Below are positions 32,484 through 39,874 of a stretch of DNA of 39,874 nucleotides, piece after piece. The notes below the pieces were generated by a model. That model did no database searches. It saw only the letters and a list, made by a program, of their open reading frames with translations, and was not told the DNA's origin. Source of the stretch: Ignavibacteriales bacterium (lineage in GTDB: Bacteria; Bacteroidota; Ignavibacteria; Ignavibacteriales; Ignavibacteriaceae); assembly GCA_016182615.1 (NCBI GenBank), contig JACPGF010000082.1, positions 1 through 39,874 on the forward strand. Reading direction: 5' to 3'. Positions within the stretch are counted from its first letter, which is position 1. Each line of letters opens with the position of its first letter. A program made the position numbers and the translations under genes.

Positions 32484-33803
32484 TCAGTCCACTGTTGATA
32501 AAGCTAAAAACCGGACACGGTATCGGACAAATACCATAACGATTAGAACATAAATAACAGCGGTTAAGCAAATAGCAATAGAAATACCTAATATCCCAAG
32601 AAACGGGATAAAAATAATTAACGAAACTAAAAGTATTAAACTCCGCACAAGATATAATTTCATTAAAGCTTTCTGCCTTTGTAGCACCGGCAGTAAAGAC
32701 TGTAAAGGCGAAACATACGACTCGAATAATTTAGCTAAAAATACCAATAATAAAGGGAGCACTGCTTCAGAAAAAACGGTTCCCAAATACTTGAATAGAT
32801 ATGGTACAAAAATTATTCCAGCCACCGCCAAAAGCACGTTACTGACAACAATAATTTTAATTGAGGACTTATATAATGCCCGCAATTCATTAAACCGGGA
32901 TGTAAAATAGTATTCAGACATTTTATTGAGCACTGCCGAATTAACACCTGAATCAATAAAATTGAAAATACTGCTTAATTTAATAATTAGCGCGATAATT
33001 CCAACAGCTTCATTGGGCAAATAAACACCTGCAACCAAAATGACAATCCAATCATACCCATTTTCAATAAGCTGATAAATCATGAGCGGCACCGAGTACT
33101 TTACAATTCCCTTTTTTCTTAAGTTTTCCCCGGACTCAGATCCCTCTGCCAAAGGTTTGAAAAATAAAGCATTCACTCCGAAGAGAGCTGTTACAAAAAC
33201 CGCTAGTACATACGAAATTACAATAACACTTGCCGATTTAAAAACCATACCCAACAAGATGAGTAAAATAAATGCAACCGTATTAGTGCTTGTATAATTA
33301 AGAAAAGCAAACCGCACAAGCCTGTTTGCCCTGCGGTAATAATTAGCCTGCAGCCGGATAACCCCTAAAGGAATTACGCCAAGGAGGATTAAATGCCCCG
33401 ATTGATAGTTCGCGGGGAGATATTGTGACAGGGGCGAATTGGCAAAAACATAGTACAAAAGTAAAAGCGCTACCCCCGATTTAATAATCGTGAAAAACGA
33501 GAAACGGAATAACTTTTCTGCGGATATATTTTCTGAACCTGACTCACCACGATACGTAACCATGGCAACATCTAAACCGAGAACCACCAGTATAGCAAAA
33601 AAATTGAGAAACACCAGAGCAATAGAAAAATTGCCAAGTATTTGCACCCCGTAATATTTAGCTATTAGAACTGTAAAAAGATAACCGGATATCATCCCTA
33701 AAACTTTGGCTCCAACCATTAAAAGGGAATTTTTTAGTAAGCCGCTCTCACTGATATTAAATTTTTGAATATATTTATAAATCCAATTGCTCGTTTGTGT
33801 CAA
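32484..33803 (-). CDS. Polysaccharide flippase (Wzx/MATE-like, MOP superfamily)
   Basis: 439 residues with about 12-14 hydrophobic helices and little else. The N-terminal GLLKNSLLMVGAKVLGMISG followed by LIAKYYGVQILGNFSIALVF is the classic start of Wzx/PST flippases. The protein would move undecaprenyl-linked repeat units across the inner membrane. It sits at the left edge of a surface polysaccharide cluster and is transcribed away from the ligase/polymerase gene, with only 44 bp between their starts. Confidence 0.88.
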   Translation of the reverse strand: MTQTSNWIYKYIQKFNISESGLLKNSLLMVGAKVLGMISGYLFTVLIAKYYGVQILGNFSIALVFLNFFAILVVLGLDVAMVTYRGESGSENISAEKLFRFSFFTIIKSGVALLLLYYVFANSPLSQYLPANYQSGHLILLGVIPLGVIRLQANYYRRANRLVRFAFLNYTSTNTVAFILLILLGMVFKSASVIVISYVLAVFVTALFGVNALFFKPLAEGSESGENLRKKGIVKYSVPLMIYQLIENGYDWIVILVAGVYLPNEAVGIIALIIKLSSIFNFIDSGVNSAVLNKMSEYYFTSRFNELRALYKSSIKIIVVSNVLLAVAGIIFVPYLFKYLGTVFSEAVLPLLLVFLAKLFESYVSPLQSLLPVLQRQKALMKLYLVRSLILLVSLIIFIPFLGILGISIAICLTAVIYVLIVMVFVRYRVRFLALSTVD

Positions 33804-33847
33804 ATGCTGCTATTTCCAAATCAATTATAAGTGAATTAGTTTAATAC
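33804..33847. promoter_or_regulatory. 44-bp divergent spacer between flippase and ligase/polymerase genes
   Basis: The two starts are so close that at least one promoter must lie in, or overlap, the neighbouring gene's beginning, or the spacer carries two overlapping promoters. Sequence is AT-rich; no clear consensus identified. Confidence 0.4.
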
Positions 33848-35068
33848 ATGATAAAAAAATTGTACGAAAATAAATACTATATACTTTTCTGTATATCATT
33901 TGTTATAGCATTTACCTTTTCATCAATATCCGGCTCAAAATCCGGACTTGTCATATCAAGAACCCTTTTCAACATGCTCGGTATCGCTTGTGCTATGGTA
34001 TATGTTAAAAGTTCAGAGTGCGAAAATATCCGGCTGCCCGAAAGTTTCGGAAAACTTTTATTGATCCTTTTTTCCGTAACTGCCATATTATGTTTATCTG
34101 CTATTTTCTCGGCAAACATGTTTTATGGTTTTACAAAAATTTCAGGAATCCTTACTAATATATTACCAATTTTAGCATTATTTTCGGTATTTGTTTATAA
34201 CACAAACAAAAATAATTTACCCTATTTTTTTCTTGTCCTTGTATTTTTTTGTGCCGTTTTTACAATGGGAATTATTATACTAAGCCCTTTTAAATATGAT
34301 ATGAACTATCATTTTAACTTTTCGAACTGGAGCCATGTAACCTTAGGCAGGTTTTTTTCTTTCACAGCTTTAATCATCCTGTTTTTCACCATAAAATACC
34401 GGAAAAATGGTTCAATGTATTTATGGTTTTTCTTGTTACTGTCAATTGTATCACTATATCTTACCGGCTTGCGTGCCGGTATCTTGGGCTTGATAATTTT
34501 ACTGCCCCTTTTATTGTGGCTTGAAGCAAGGAATAAAACAATAACCTACAGAGCGATGATTTTCTTTTTTATCGTTATTGCAATTTGGAATGTTGCATGT
34601 GCATTGCAATTTTCGGGTAAAAACAGCAGAAGGGCAAGCATAGCAACTATTGTTCAATCTCCCGAAAAAACAAATGATGATGCGGTAAACGTGCGTTGGG
34701 AAATTTATGCTCTAAGTTTAGAGATGATTAAAGAAAAACCAATTTTGGGGTGGGGAATCGGGGGGTTTAGAAATCCTGATAAGGGGTACTTGGCAATGTT
34801 TAATAAATACCCGCACAACTTATTTTTGGAAGTTGGCGTTGAGTTTGGTGTGTTTGGATTAATCCTCTTGATTTATCTTCTCTCTACCATCATCAGAACT
34901 CTGTTGAAACACGAACCAATTTGGCTCAGTATTTTTTTGCTGGCACTGTGGTTATCGATGTTCTCAAAAGACATAACAACAAACGCAGTGATTTGGATGT
35001 TTTTATCATTCCCTGCTCTATCCGCAGCTACTCGATCCACATCAGAACTGCAATCCGTACCTGACTGA
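33848..35068 (+). CDS. O-antigen ligase/polymerase-like membrane protein (Wzy/WaaL)
   Basis: 406 residues with about 11-12 membrane helices. The large periplasmic loop and the block ILGWGIGGFRNPDKGYLAMF then YPHNLFLEVGVEFGVFGLIL match the Wzy_C (PF04932) pattern, with the conserved His in PHN. An Arg in TGLRAGILGL lies where the family has a functional Arg. Such proteins either polymerise polysaccharide repeat units or ligate the chain to lipid A core; sequence cannot separate the two. It is the only plus-strand gene of the cluster, and its last 27 bases overlap the 3' end of the convergent Wzi-like gene. Confidence 0.85.
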   Translation: MIKKLYENKYYILFCISFVIAFTFSSISGSKSGLVISRTLFNMLGIACAMVYVKSSECENIRLPESFGKLLLILFSVTAILCLSAIFSANMFYGFTKISGILTNILPILALFSVFVYNTNKNNLPYFFLVLVFFCAVFTMGIIILSPFKYDMNYHFNFSNWSHVTLGRFFSFTALIILFFTIKYRKNGSMYLWFFLLLSIVSLYLTGLRAGILGLIILLPLLLWLEARNKTITYRAMIFFFIVIAIWNVACALQFSGKNSRRASIATIVQSPEKTNDDAVNVRWEIYALSLEMIKEKPILGWGIGGFRNPDKGYLAMFNKYPHNLFLEVGVEFGVFGLILLIYLLSTIIRTLLKHEPIWLSIFLLALWLSMFSKDITTNAVIWMFLSFPALSAATRSTSELQSVPD

Positions 35069-36655
35069 TAATCTGAGCGTATTATTGGCGCCCAAAAGCC
35101 ATTGCGGTCCTCTTGTTGCATCCTGATCCGTGATATACGAGTATTCATACTGAAGAGATGTGAACAAATCATAGGGATATTCATAAGCAATGCTTGTTTG
35201 GATACGTATTTCTTTCCGTATAGCACCTGATAGAAAATTGATATCATTTTCAGTATCCTCGTACGGTATCGCGATATCAAAAAGCCCGCCTTTACGGATA
35301 TACTCCAACGACATTGACATCCTTGTTTTAGACATGCCGTTATAATTAACTGCTATGCCAATCATATCCGCGTTTTGACCAAGCCAATGACCTAATGAAT
35401 AATTTAAATTTTTATACTCGGTTGTTTCATCTTTATGTTCGTAAACCCAGGGGTTTACCCTCGAATATTCCAGATTAAAATTCAGTCCGTCGAGTAAAAA
35501 GTCGTATTTATCCGCGCCAAAAGTATATGCTGCCCAGGATGTTTTCAGGTTACCGCTTAAAACTTCACGCAATTCTATCACATCTAAAAAAAGTGTTCCG
35601 TATAAAGATACATTGTATGGTAATTTAAACCGGTAATCCGAGAAAAGCTGGCCATTTCCGTCATCAACATCAGCCCGCCCCGTGTTATGATCCATTACTT
35701 TGTAATACATAAACGGAATGAACATTTCTGCTCGTATATTTCCACTATATACAAAAGAATTACCTATGGAAAATGAGAACCAGTCTAATGGGGTAACCGA
35801 AAGTGCATTTGCAACGATATATTTAGGAATATAATTTTTTCGCAAAAAGGGTTTATAACTCTCATTATGGTTATAATAAAAATTATTTGAGTCGAAGACC
35901 ATGGAACTCAGCCAGCCATGAAAATAGGTAAAACTAATCCAGTCGGTAGGTTTTAGTGTAAGATTAACCCGAGGAAAAGAAGGTGCTTTTTCAGAAAAAA
36001 TCAATTGCCCAAAATGCCCGGAACCCCACGTGAATTTTTCTTTCAACAAAGAAACACTCCCCCACTTCCAGTTGGCGTTAATTGCCCCAGTTACCTCACT
36101 GTATTCAAAGCCGCCGGGAGCATCTTTAATAAATGATCCTGGACGTGAAGAAAATTCTTTCTTTTTATCGATATGCGTCCCGAATTCCCCACGGTCTATG
36201 TATGTAAAATTTCCGCCAAACCAATCACTTAATTCAATAGAAAACTTGGCACCGATAAACTGTTCCCGCTGAATGTTGTTTTTGACACTATTAATTGTAT
36301 AACCGGCAAAAGGAGTTATTTTTGCCGTAAACAAGGTATCATGGTGATAAAAAAGGTACCGGTGTTTATGAACCGGGCTATTTAATTCGCTAAAGTATTC
36401 ATCTTGGAATCTGTTAAATTCCCAGTCGGTTTTCCTTCTGTTTGCTGTATCGGGCATTGAGATGAGTAATGCAGTAATTTGTTTTCTGCTTAGGGGCAGA
36501 GAGAAGGTGTTAAGATTAAGCTGCCCTTTATTACTGGCAGCCTTCAGATACTGATAAACAGGGGAAGAAATATCTTCATAAATCACTTGACCCCTTACGA
36601 CAGCAGAAAATCCTATCAGAAAAGCAACAATAAAAACAGTAAAACTTTTATGCAC
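35042..36655 (-). CDS. Outer-membrane beta-barrel, capsule assembly Wzi-like
   Basis: 537 residues from a GTG at 36655. The ORF track start at 36811 lies inside the sugar transferase gene; this GTG gives a clean signal peptide (HKSFTVFIVAFLIGFSAVVRG) and overlaps the transferase stop as GTGCATAA, a translational-coupling arrangement. The protein then alternates aromatic-rich beta strands: RKQITALLISMPD, FFGG-like DWFGGNFTYIDRGEFG, NANWKWGSVSLLKEKFTWGSG, PTDWISFTYFHGWLSSMVFDS, ending RYGLQF with a terminal Phe typical of outer-membrane barrels. The pattern matches Caps_assemb_Wzi (PF14052), which anchors capsule or exopolysaccharide at the cell surface. Its neighbours support this. Confidence 0.82.
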   Translation of the reverse strand: MHKSFTVFIVAFLIGFSAVVRGQVIYEDISSPVYQYLKAASNKGQLNLNTFSLPLSRKQITALLISMPDTANRRKTDWEFNRFQDEYFSELNSPVHKHRYLFYHHDTLFTAKITPFAGYTINSVKNNIQREQFIGAKFSIELSDWFGGNFTYIDRGEFGTHIDKKKEFSSRPGSFIKDAPGGFEYSEVTGAINANWKWGSVSLLKEKFTWGSGHFGQLIFSEKAPSFPRVNLTLKPTDWISFTYFHGWLSSMVFDSNNFYYNHNESYKPFLRKNYIPKYIVANALSVTPLDWFSFSIGNSFVYSGNIRAEMFIPFMYYKVMDHNTGRADVDDGNGQLFSDYRFKLPYNVSLYGTLFLDVIELREVLSGNLKTSWAAYTFGADKYDFLLDGLNFNLEYSRVNPWVYEHKDETTEYKNLNYSLGHWLGQNADMIGIAVNYNGMSKTRMSMSLEYIRKGGLFDIAIPYEDTENDINFLSGAIRKEIRIQTSIAYEYPYDLFTSLQYEYSYITDQDATRGPQWLLGANNTLRLSVRYGLQF

Positions 36656-37718
36656 TCCTTGCACCCTTGATAAAAATATTGTAAAAAGCCAGGAAAAAGT
36701 ACTTGATATCAGCAAGTACTTTGTGTTTATCATACGCATCCAGATATCTCCGCTCGGATTCAATAATCTCATCAAAAGTTTTTGGCAGGTCCACGTAAAA
36801 CGGAGGGACAAGACCCGGTGTATAGTTTTTTCTCCGCTCGCGGAATTCTTCTGGATAGAGGCTAAGGTAATGCTGGCTTAAAGGCCGGACCCCAACAAGC
36901 TTCAACTCTCCTTTTAACATATTTACGATCATAGGCAACTCATCTATCCAGAGTTTTCTGAATACCCTGCCCCACGTTGTTACCCGGAAATCATTTTTAA
37001 TTTTTCCGCCTTCCTCAAGTTTGTTCTTCTCAAAAATAAACTTCTGTAAAAACTCGGAATACGGATGCATTGTACGGAACTTATACACATCAATTAGCTT
37101 TCCGCCTTTGCCGACACGGCGCATTTTAAATAATGGACCGTATGATGGATTGATGTCTGCTTTTGGTTCTCCAACTTTTTTAGCAACAAAATACACGAGA
37201 TACTGAATATTCCTGTATTCAATAATTTCAAACCCCGAGGAGACCAGCCTGCCAAGAACTTCTGCAAGCGGCATAGCCCTGTCAATTCCTTTGGTCAGGT
37301 AAAAATAAACTTTTTTGAAATACGGAAGCCGGGGGAAAACCCGGTGTAGAATAAAATCAGCAAAGTAGTACGGGTACGAAAAAATCTTAGGAAACCGGTG
37401 AGTTATACGGCGAAAACGCTGCTGTACCGATTCAAACCGACCAATATAAATCCCGCCGGAAGCAAGTTTACCGTTAATTGCATGAAAAAATTTATTGATA
37501 TACCTAATATCATTAACCGGTTTAAGATTTACCAACGATTCATAGTCGTTTTTTCTTAAAGTCATAATATTAAATTGCGAGGCTGTCTCCACGAAGTGAG
37601 ATTTTTCATCATCATGCTCTGCATACTTGAAAATGAAATCAATCACTTCATCTTGAATAAAACCTGATAAGTGTTCGCGTAGTGGCAATTCTTCTAATAG
37701 AGCTAGTTCATAAAACAT
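36648..37718 (-). CDS. Atypical sugar transferase: methyltransferase-like N-terminus fused to a PGT catalytic domain
   Basis: 356 residues. From about residue 190 it is a bacterial sugar transferase (PF02397, WbaP/PglC-type polyprenol phosphosugar transferase): GPLFKMRRVGKGG, VYKFRTM, WIDELPMIVNMLKGELKLVG (catalytic Asp-Glu about 262) and VRPLSQHY, with PGLVPPF. Such enzymes load the first sugar phosphate onto undecaprenyl phosphate. The usual membrane helix just before the catalytic domain is missing. Instead about 65-185 looks like the C-terminal half of a SAM-dependent methyltransferase (VNDIRYINKFFHAINGKLAS, then LAEVLGRLVSSGFEIIEYRN), with no clear SAM-binding glycine motif. Amphipathic segments near FADFILHRVFPRLPYFKKVY may bind the membrane. 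The stop overlaps the Wzi-like start. Confidence 0.85.
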   Translation of the reverse strand: MFYELALLEELPLREHLSGFIQDEVIDFIFKYAEHDDEKSHFVETASQFNIMTLRKNDYESLVNLKPVNDIRYINKFFHAINGKLASGGIYIGRFESVQQRFRRITHRFPKIFSYPYYFADFILHRVFPRLPYFKKVYFYLTKGIDRAMPLAEVLGRLVSSGFEIIEYRNIQYLVYFVAKKVGEPKADINPSYGPLFKMRRVGKGGKLIDVYKFRTMHPYSEFLQKFIFEKNKLEEGGKIKNDFRVTTWGRVFRKLWIDELPMIVNMLKGELKLVGVRPLSQHYLSLYPEEFRERRKNYTPGLVPPFYVDLPKTFDEIIESERRYLDAYDKHKVLADIKYFFLAFYNIFIKGARSA

Positions 37719-38201
37719 GTAATAATTCCTTGCAAAATTAACAAAGTAAACAGTACTAACCTAAAAAAAGTATTAGGTTATCGCTCAAATACTGGCTCAA
37801 ATTTACGAATTTCGATTTATTGTGTTGTGATTACCCGCAAAAAACAATATTCGGGTGCGATTGTTTAGCCGTGAAGCGCTTCAAAACACAACTATGCTAA
37901 AGCATCCACACATTATCGCGTGCATCACAAAGAATTTTAGAGAATTTTAACAAATATTGGAGAAAAGGGGCAGGAGGTTTTCGGCGTACTGTTTCCACAA
38001 AATCATATTTTACGAATAGAAGCAGGTTCCGCTCAGGTCAAATGGCGGTGTTCATGCAGAAAGGAATTTTTGCAGTGTTTTGGGAAGCGAGGTAAGACAG
38101 CACTCAGTTTTTAATCTGGCCGTAAAAACTAACAAACATGTTTTTAACAAACATCCGGGGGAACATTCCGGAACAATTGTTAATAATGGTACGTTATGCG
38201 T
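37719..38201. other. Intergenic stretch with palindromes upstream of the sugar transferase
   Basis: No gene found. It holds a perfect 12-bp palindrome TGAAGCGCTTCA (37872-37883) and an ACCCG/CGGGT hairpin (37833-37856), both enclosed by TTGTGTT (37820-37826) and AACACAA (37885-37891). The promoter of the transferase-Wzi pair must be in the left part. This could be an operator or structured leader. The rest (37900-38200) shows nothing. Confidence 0.4.
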
Positions 38202-39278
38202 CTAACGAAAATTATACTGGTAATCCGGATTTTTCTTCATCGTGTCCCTGCTTTCAGGATAGTTTTCAACAAACCAAACCATAAAATTGGTAACATCGAT
38301 GTTTTCACTGATGATTTTCTCGCTGCTTTTTTTAACATCAAGTTTTATTGCATCACTGGTTAAAACAGCAAGTGCTTTTTCTGTTATCTCATCAATCCGG
38401 GTAATTTTAAACACACCATTGTACCGGCATATATAATCGAAAACACCAAAAAGATCTGCAGCCGAATTATTAAATATAACAGGAACACCAAGTACCGCGG
38501 CTTCGCTGGACATAGATCCGCTTTCACCGATTAACAGGGAACAACAACTAAGAAAATTGTGCAGTTCGTTTGCAGGTAAGTTATATTTATACTGCATAAG
38601 GCTGGGTTCTAACTCATCCTCGGATGATATATAAACCGTGGCATGTTCCAACAGCGTCTGGAGCAATCTTTGCTTGTCTTCGTAGGTCAATCCGTTGTGT
38701 CCCGTATCGTGCGAAGCATGCCAGCCCACGAAACGCAAAAGGACAATCGGTTTTTTACTGTCCTGCTTAAGTCCCGATACCACTGATTTATCCGGAGTAA
38801 AATGTTTCGGGTGCAGGTAGGCCAGATCCATGATACCAGAAAACCGGATATGTTTCGGACCGAAATCCTTTTTAAAATATTCGGGGGTTAAAATGCTGTC
38901 GGTGAATGGCTGATAAAGGAGATGGGCAATTTTCGCATGTTCTGTATCATCAAAGGCAATGTGGGGCTTACCCATTAATTTGGAAACTTGAGCGGCATAC
39001 GGTGAAGCGAAGCTGAGGAAAAGATCGGGCTTAAACTTTTTTGCAATCCGGTAAACGATATAATCCGCATAAAACAGATATAAAAGTTTGCCAATTAATC
39101 CTTTACTCCCTTTTCCACGGGTTTTAAAAGGTAAATTATATTGATTTAATAATTTATGCAAGACTTCTTTATCCCGGGCAACAAGTTCAAATTGGTGCCC
39201 CTTGCCTTCCATAATTTTAATAAAATTTCTAAAGTAGTGTATATGAGCCGGATGCCCTAAATCGATAAGTATTTTCAT
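38202..39278 (-). CDS. DUF354 protein, GT-B fold (UDP-GlcNAc 2-epimerase/glycosyltransferase-like)
   Basis: 358 residues. The N-terminus MKILIDLGHPAHIHYFRNFI followed by FELVARDKEVLHKLL is the hallmark of DUF354, as are IAFDDTEHAKIAHLLYQPF and the C-terminal GESGSMSSEAAVLGVPVIF, where the GT-B fold usually binds a nucleotide sugar. Members occur in polysaccharide clusters but their reaction is not established. No membrane helix. It starts 3 bp after the asparagine synthase stop, so the two are certainly one operon. Confidence 0.88.
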   Translation of the reverse strand: MKILIDLGHPAHIHYFRNFIKIMEGKGHQFELVARDKEVLHKLLNQYNLPFKTRGKGSKGLIGKLLYLFYADYIVYRIAKKFKPDLFLSFASPYAAQVSKLMGKPHIAFDDTEHAKIAHLLYQPFTDSILTPEYFKKDFGPKHIRFSGIMDLAYLHPKHFTPDKSVVSGLKQDSKKPIVLLRFVGWHASHDTGHNGLTYEDKQRLLQTLLEHATVYISSEDELEPSLMQYKYNLPANELHNFLSCCSLLIGESGSMSSEAAVLGVPVIFNNSAADLFGVFDYICRYNGVFKITRIDEITEKALAVLTSDAIKLDVKKSSEKIISENIDVTNFMVWFVENYPESRDTMKKNPDYQYNFR

Positions 39279-39281
39279 ATT

Positions 39282-39874
39282 TTAATCTATGTATGCTCTA
39301 AACCAAAGTTCCAGATTAATCCATTTCCAAATGTCTCCTGAGATCTGGATTTCTCTGTTGATATGTTTTTTATATAATTGTTTTGCCTTTTCGACATCAA
39401 CAATTTTTCTATTCTTGAATGACTCCGAATTGAGAATATCAAGAATAATCTTCTGAAATTTCTCGTTAATAAACCATTCTTCTTCAGGGGTGGAAAAACC
39501 GATTTTATCTTTACGCAGCCTTATTTTTTCAGGCAGAATGCCTTTCATTGCTTCCCGAAGAATACTTTTTGTAATTCCGTTTTTTATTTTCATATCAGGT
39601 ACCGAAGCCAAAGTTTTTTCAACAAGCCGGTAATCCAAAAATGGTACTCTGGATTCTATTGAAAAGAACATGGAGTTCCGATCCTCCCACTTCAGCAAGT
39701 GTTCCAGTTTATGTTCAAAGTGGTCAAACAAGGCGGCTTGCAGGTTTTCCGAACTGTACAATTCATCAATAATTTTAGATTGCTTGGAATATAAACTTGC
39801 AAATTCCTCTTGGAGATATCCTTTCTGAAAAAAGATATTGCTCTTCTTAATAAATGGAGGTAACAGCAAAAACC
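39282..39874 (-). CDS. asnB: Asparagine synthase (glutamine-hydrolysing), C-terminal part, cut by the window edge
   Basis: About 195 codons in the window; the frame continues past the right edge, so the TTG start in the ORF track is an artefact. The visible part is the end of the asparagine synthase domain (PF00733): WEDRNSMFFSIESRVPFLDYR, then KNGITKSILREAMKGILPEKIRLRKDKIGFSTP with the Lys/Gly residues around the AMP-ligase active site. The N-terminal glutamine amidotransferase half should lie to the right. AsnB paralogues in polysaccharide loci often amidate a sugar acid rather than make asparagine, so the precise substrate is uncertain. Confidence 0.88.
   Translation of the reverse strand, partial: FLLLPPFIKKSNIFFQKGYLQEEFASLYSKQSKIIDELYSSENLQAALFDHFEHKLEHLLKWEDRNSMFFSIESRVPFLDYRLVEKTLASVPDMKIKNGITKSILREAMKGILPEKIRLRKDKIGFSTPEEEWFINEKFQKIILDILNSESFKNRKIVDVEKAKQLYKKHINREIQISGDIWKWINLELWFRAYID

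Overview
The window is AT-rich bacterial DNA that is mostly chromosomal. It most resembles the Ignavibacteria/Bacteroidota-Chlorobi group. The direct clue is a secreted protein ending in a type IX secretion sorting domain (QNFPNPFN... motif). Supporting clues are the many starts without a clear Shine-Dalgarno, an ECF-sigma gene with a GGCAAC-N16-CATCT type promoter, and the mix of families present (Shedu, MauE-thioredoxin, DUF354, Wzi). This lineage call is inference; no rRNA is present.

Layout. (1) 1-1.9 kb: the 3' end of an IS110-family transposase, an exported protein of unknown role, and a 179-bp tandem repeat. (2) 2-6.8 kb: the two halves of an asymmetric MdlA/MdlB-type ABC exporter, separated by a D-2-hydroxyacid dehydrogenase. 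(3) 6.9-8.6 kb: two head-to-head REP-like palindromic units, then a hairpin-rich leader and class I fructose-1,6-bisphosphatase with a clear terminator. (4) 8.8-14.9 kb: exported carbohydrate enzymes (CBM48-GH63-like protein, GH2 beta-mannosidase), a DUF3108-like exported protein behind a structured leader, a 54-residue Cys-rich microprotein missed by the ORF track, and a decayed small gene. (5) 14.9-19.0 kb: a hybrid sensor-like protein lacking the N-box Asn, a YHS-type metal-binding exported protein, and an ECF sigma / anti-sigma / tandem TonB_C operon. (6) 19.4-24.8 kb: an exported erythromycin-esterase-family protein and an operon ending in a Shedu (DUF4263) anti-phage nuclease. The Shedu gene is preceded by an unknown 127-aa protein and a six-TM protein that carries an A15 homopolymer. 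(7) 25.07-25.33 kb: a gene-free cluster of DnaA boxes beside an AT-rich stretch, a good chromosomal oriC candidate, bracketed by more REP-like units. (8) 25.9-30 kb: proC, a CBM9-like lipoprotein, a HAD phosphatase, an orphan terminator suggesting a non-coding RNA, and a MauE-thioredoxin gene broken by a frameshift. (9) 30-39.9 kb: a T9SS-exported GHL10 hydrolase and part of a surface polysaccharide locus (flippase, ligase/polymerase, Wzi-like barrel, atypical sugar transferase, DUF354 protein, asparagine synthase), which continues past the right edge.

The most unusual items are a modular palindromic repeat of five units with different hairpins but a shared head (TGGCTAAAGCC) and tail (GGTTAGGNGAT), placed around oriC; the Shedu operon with its homopolymer-bearing membrane partner; a 50-nt motif shared by the regions upstream of two unrelated genes; and several structured leaders or RNA candidates. 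I saw no tRNA, rRNA or CRISPR array by eye.
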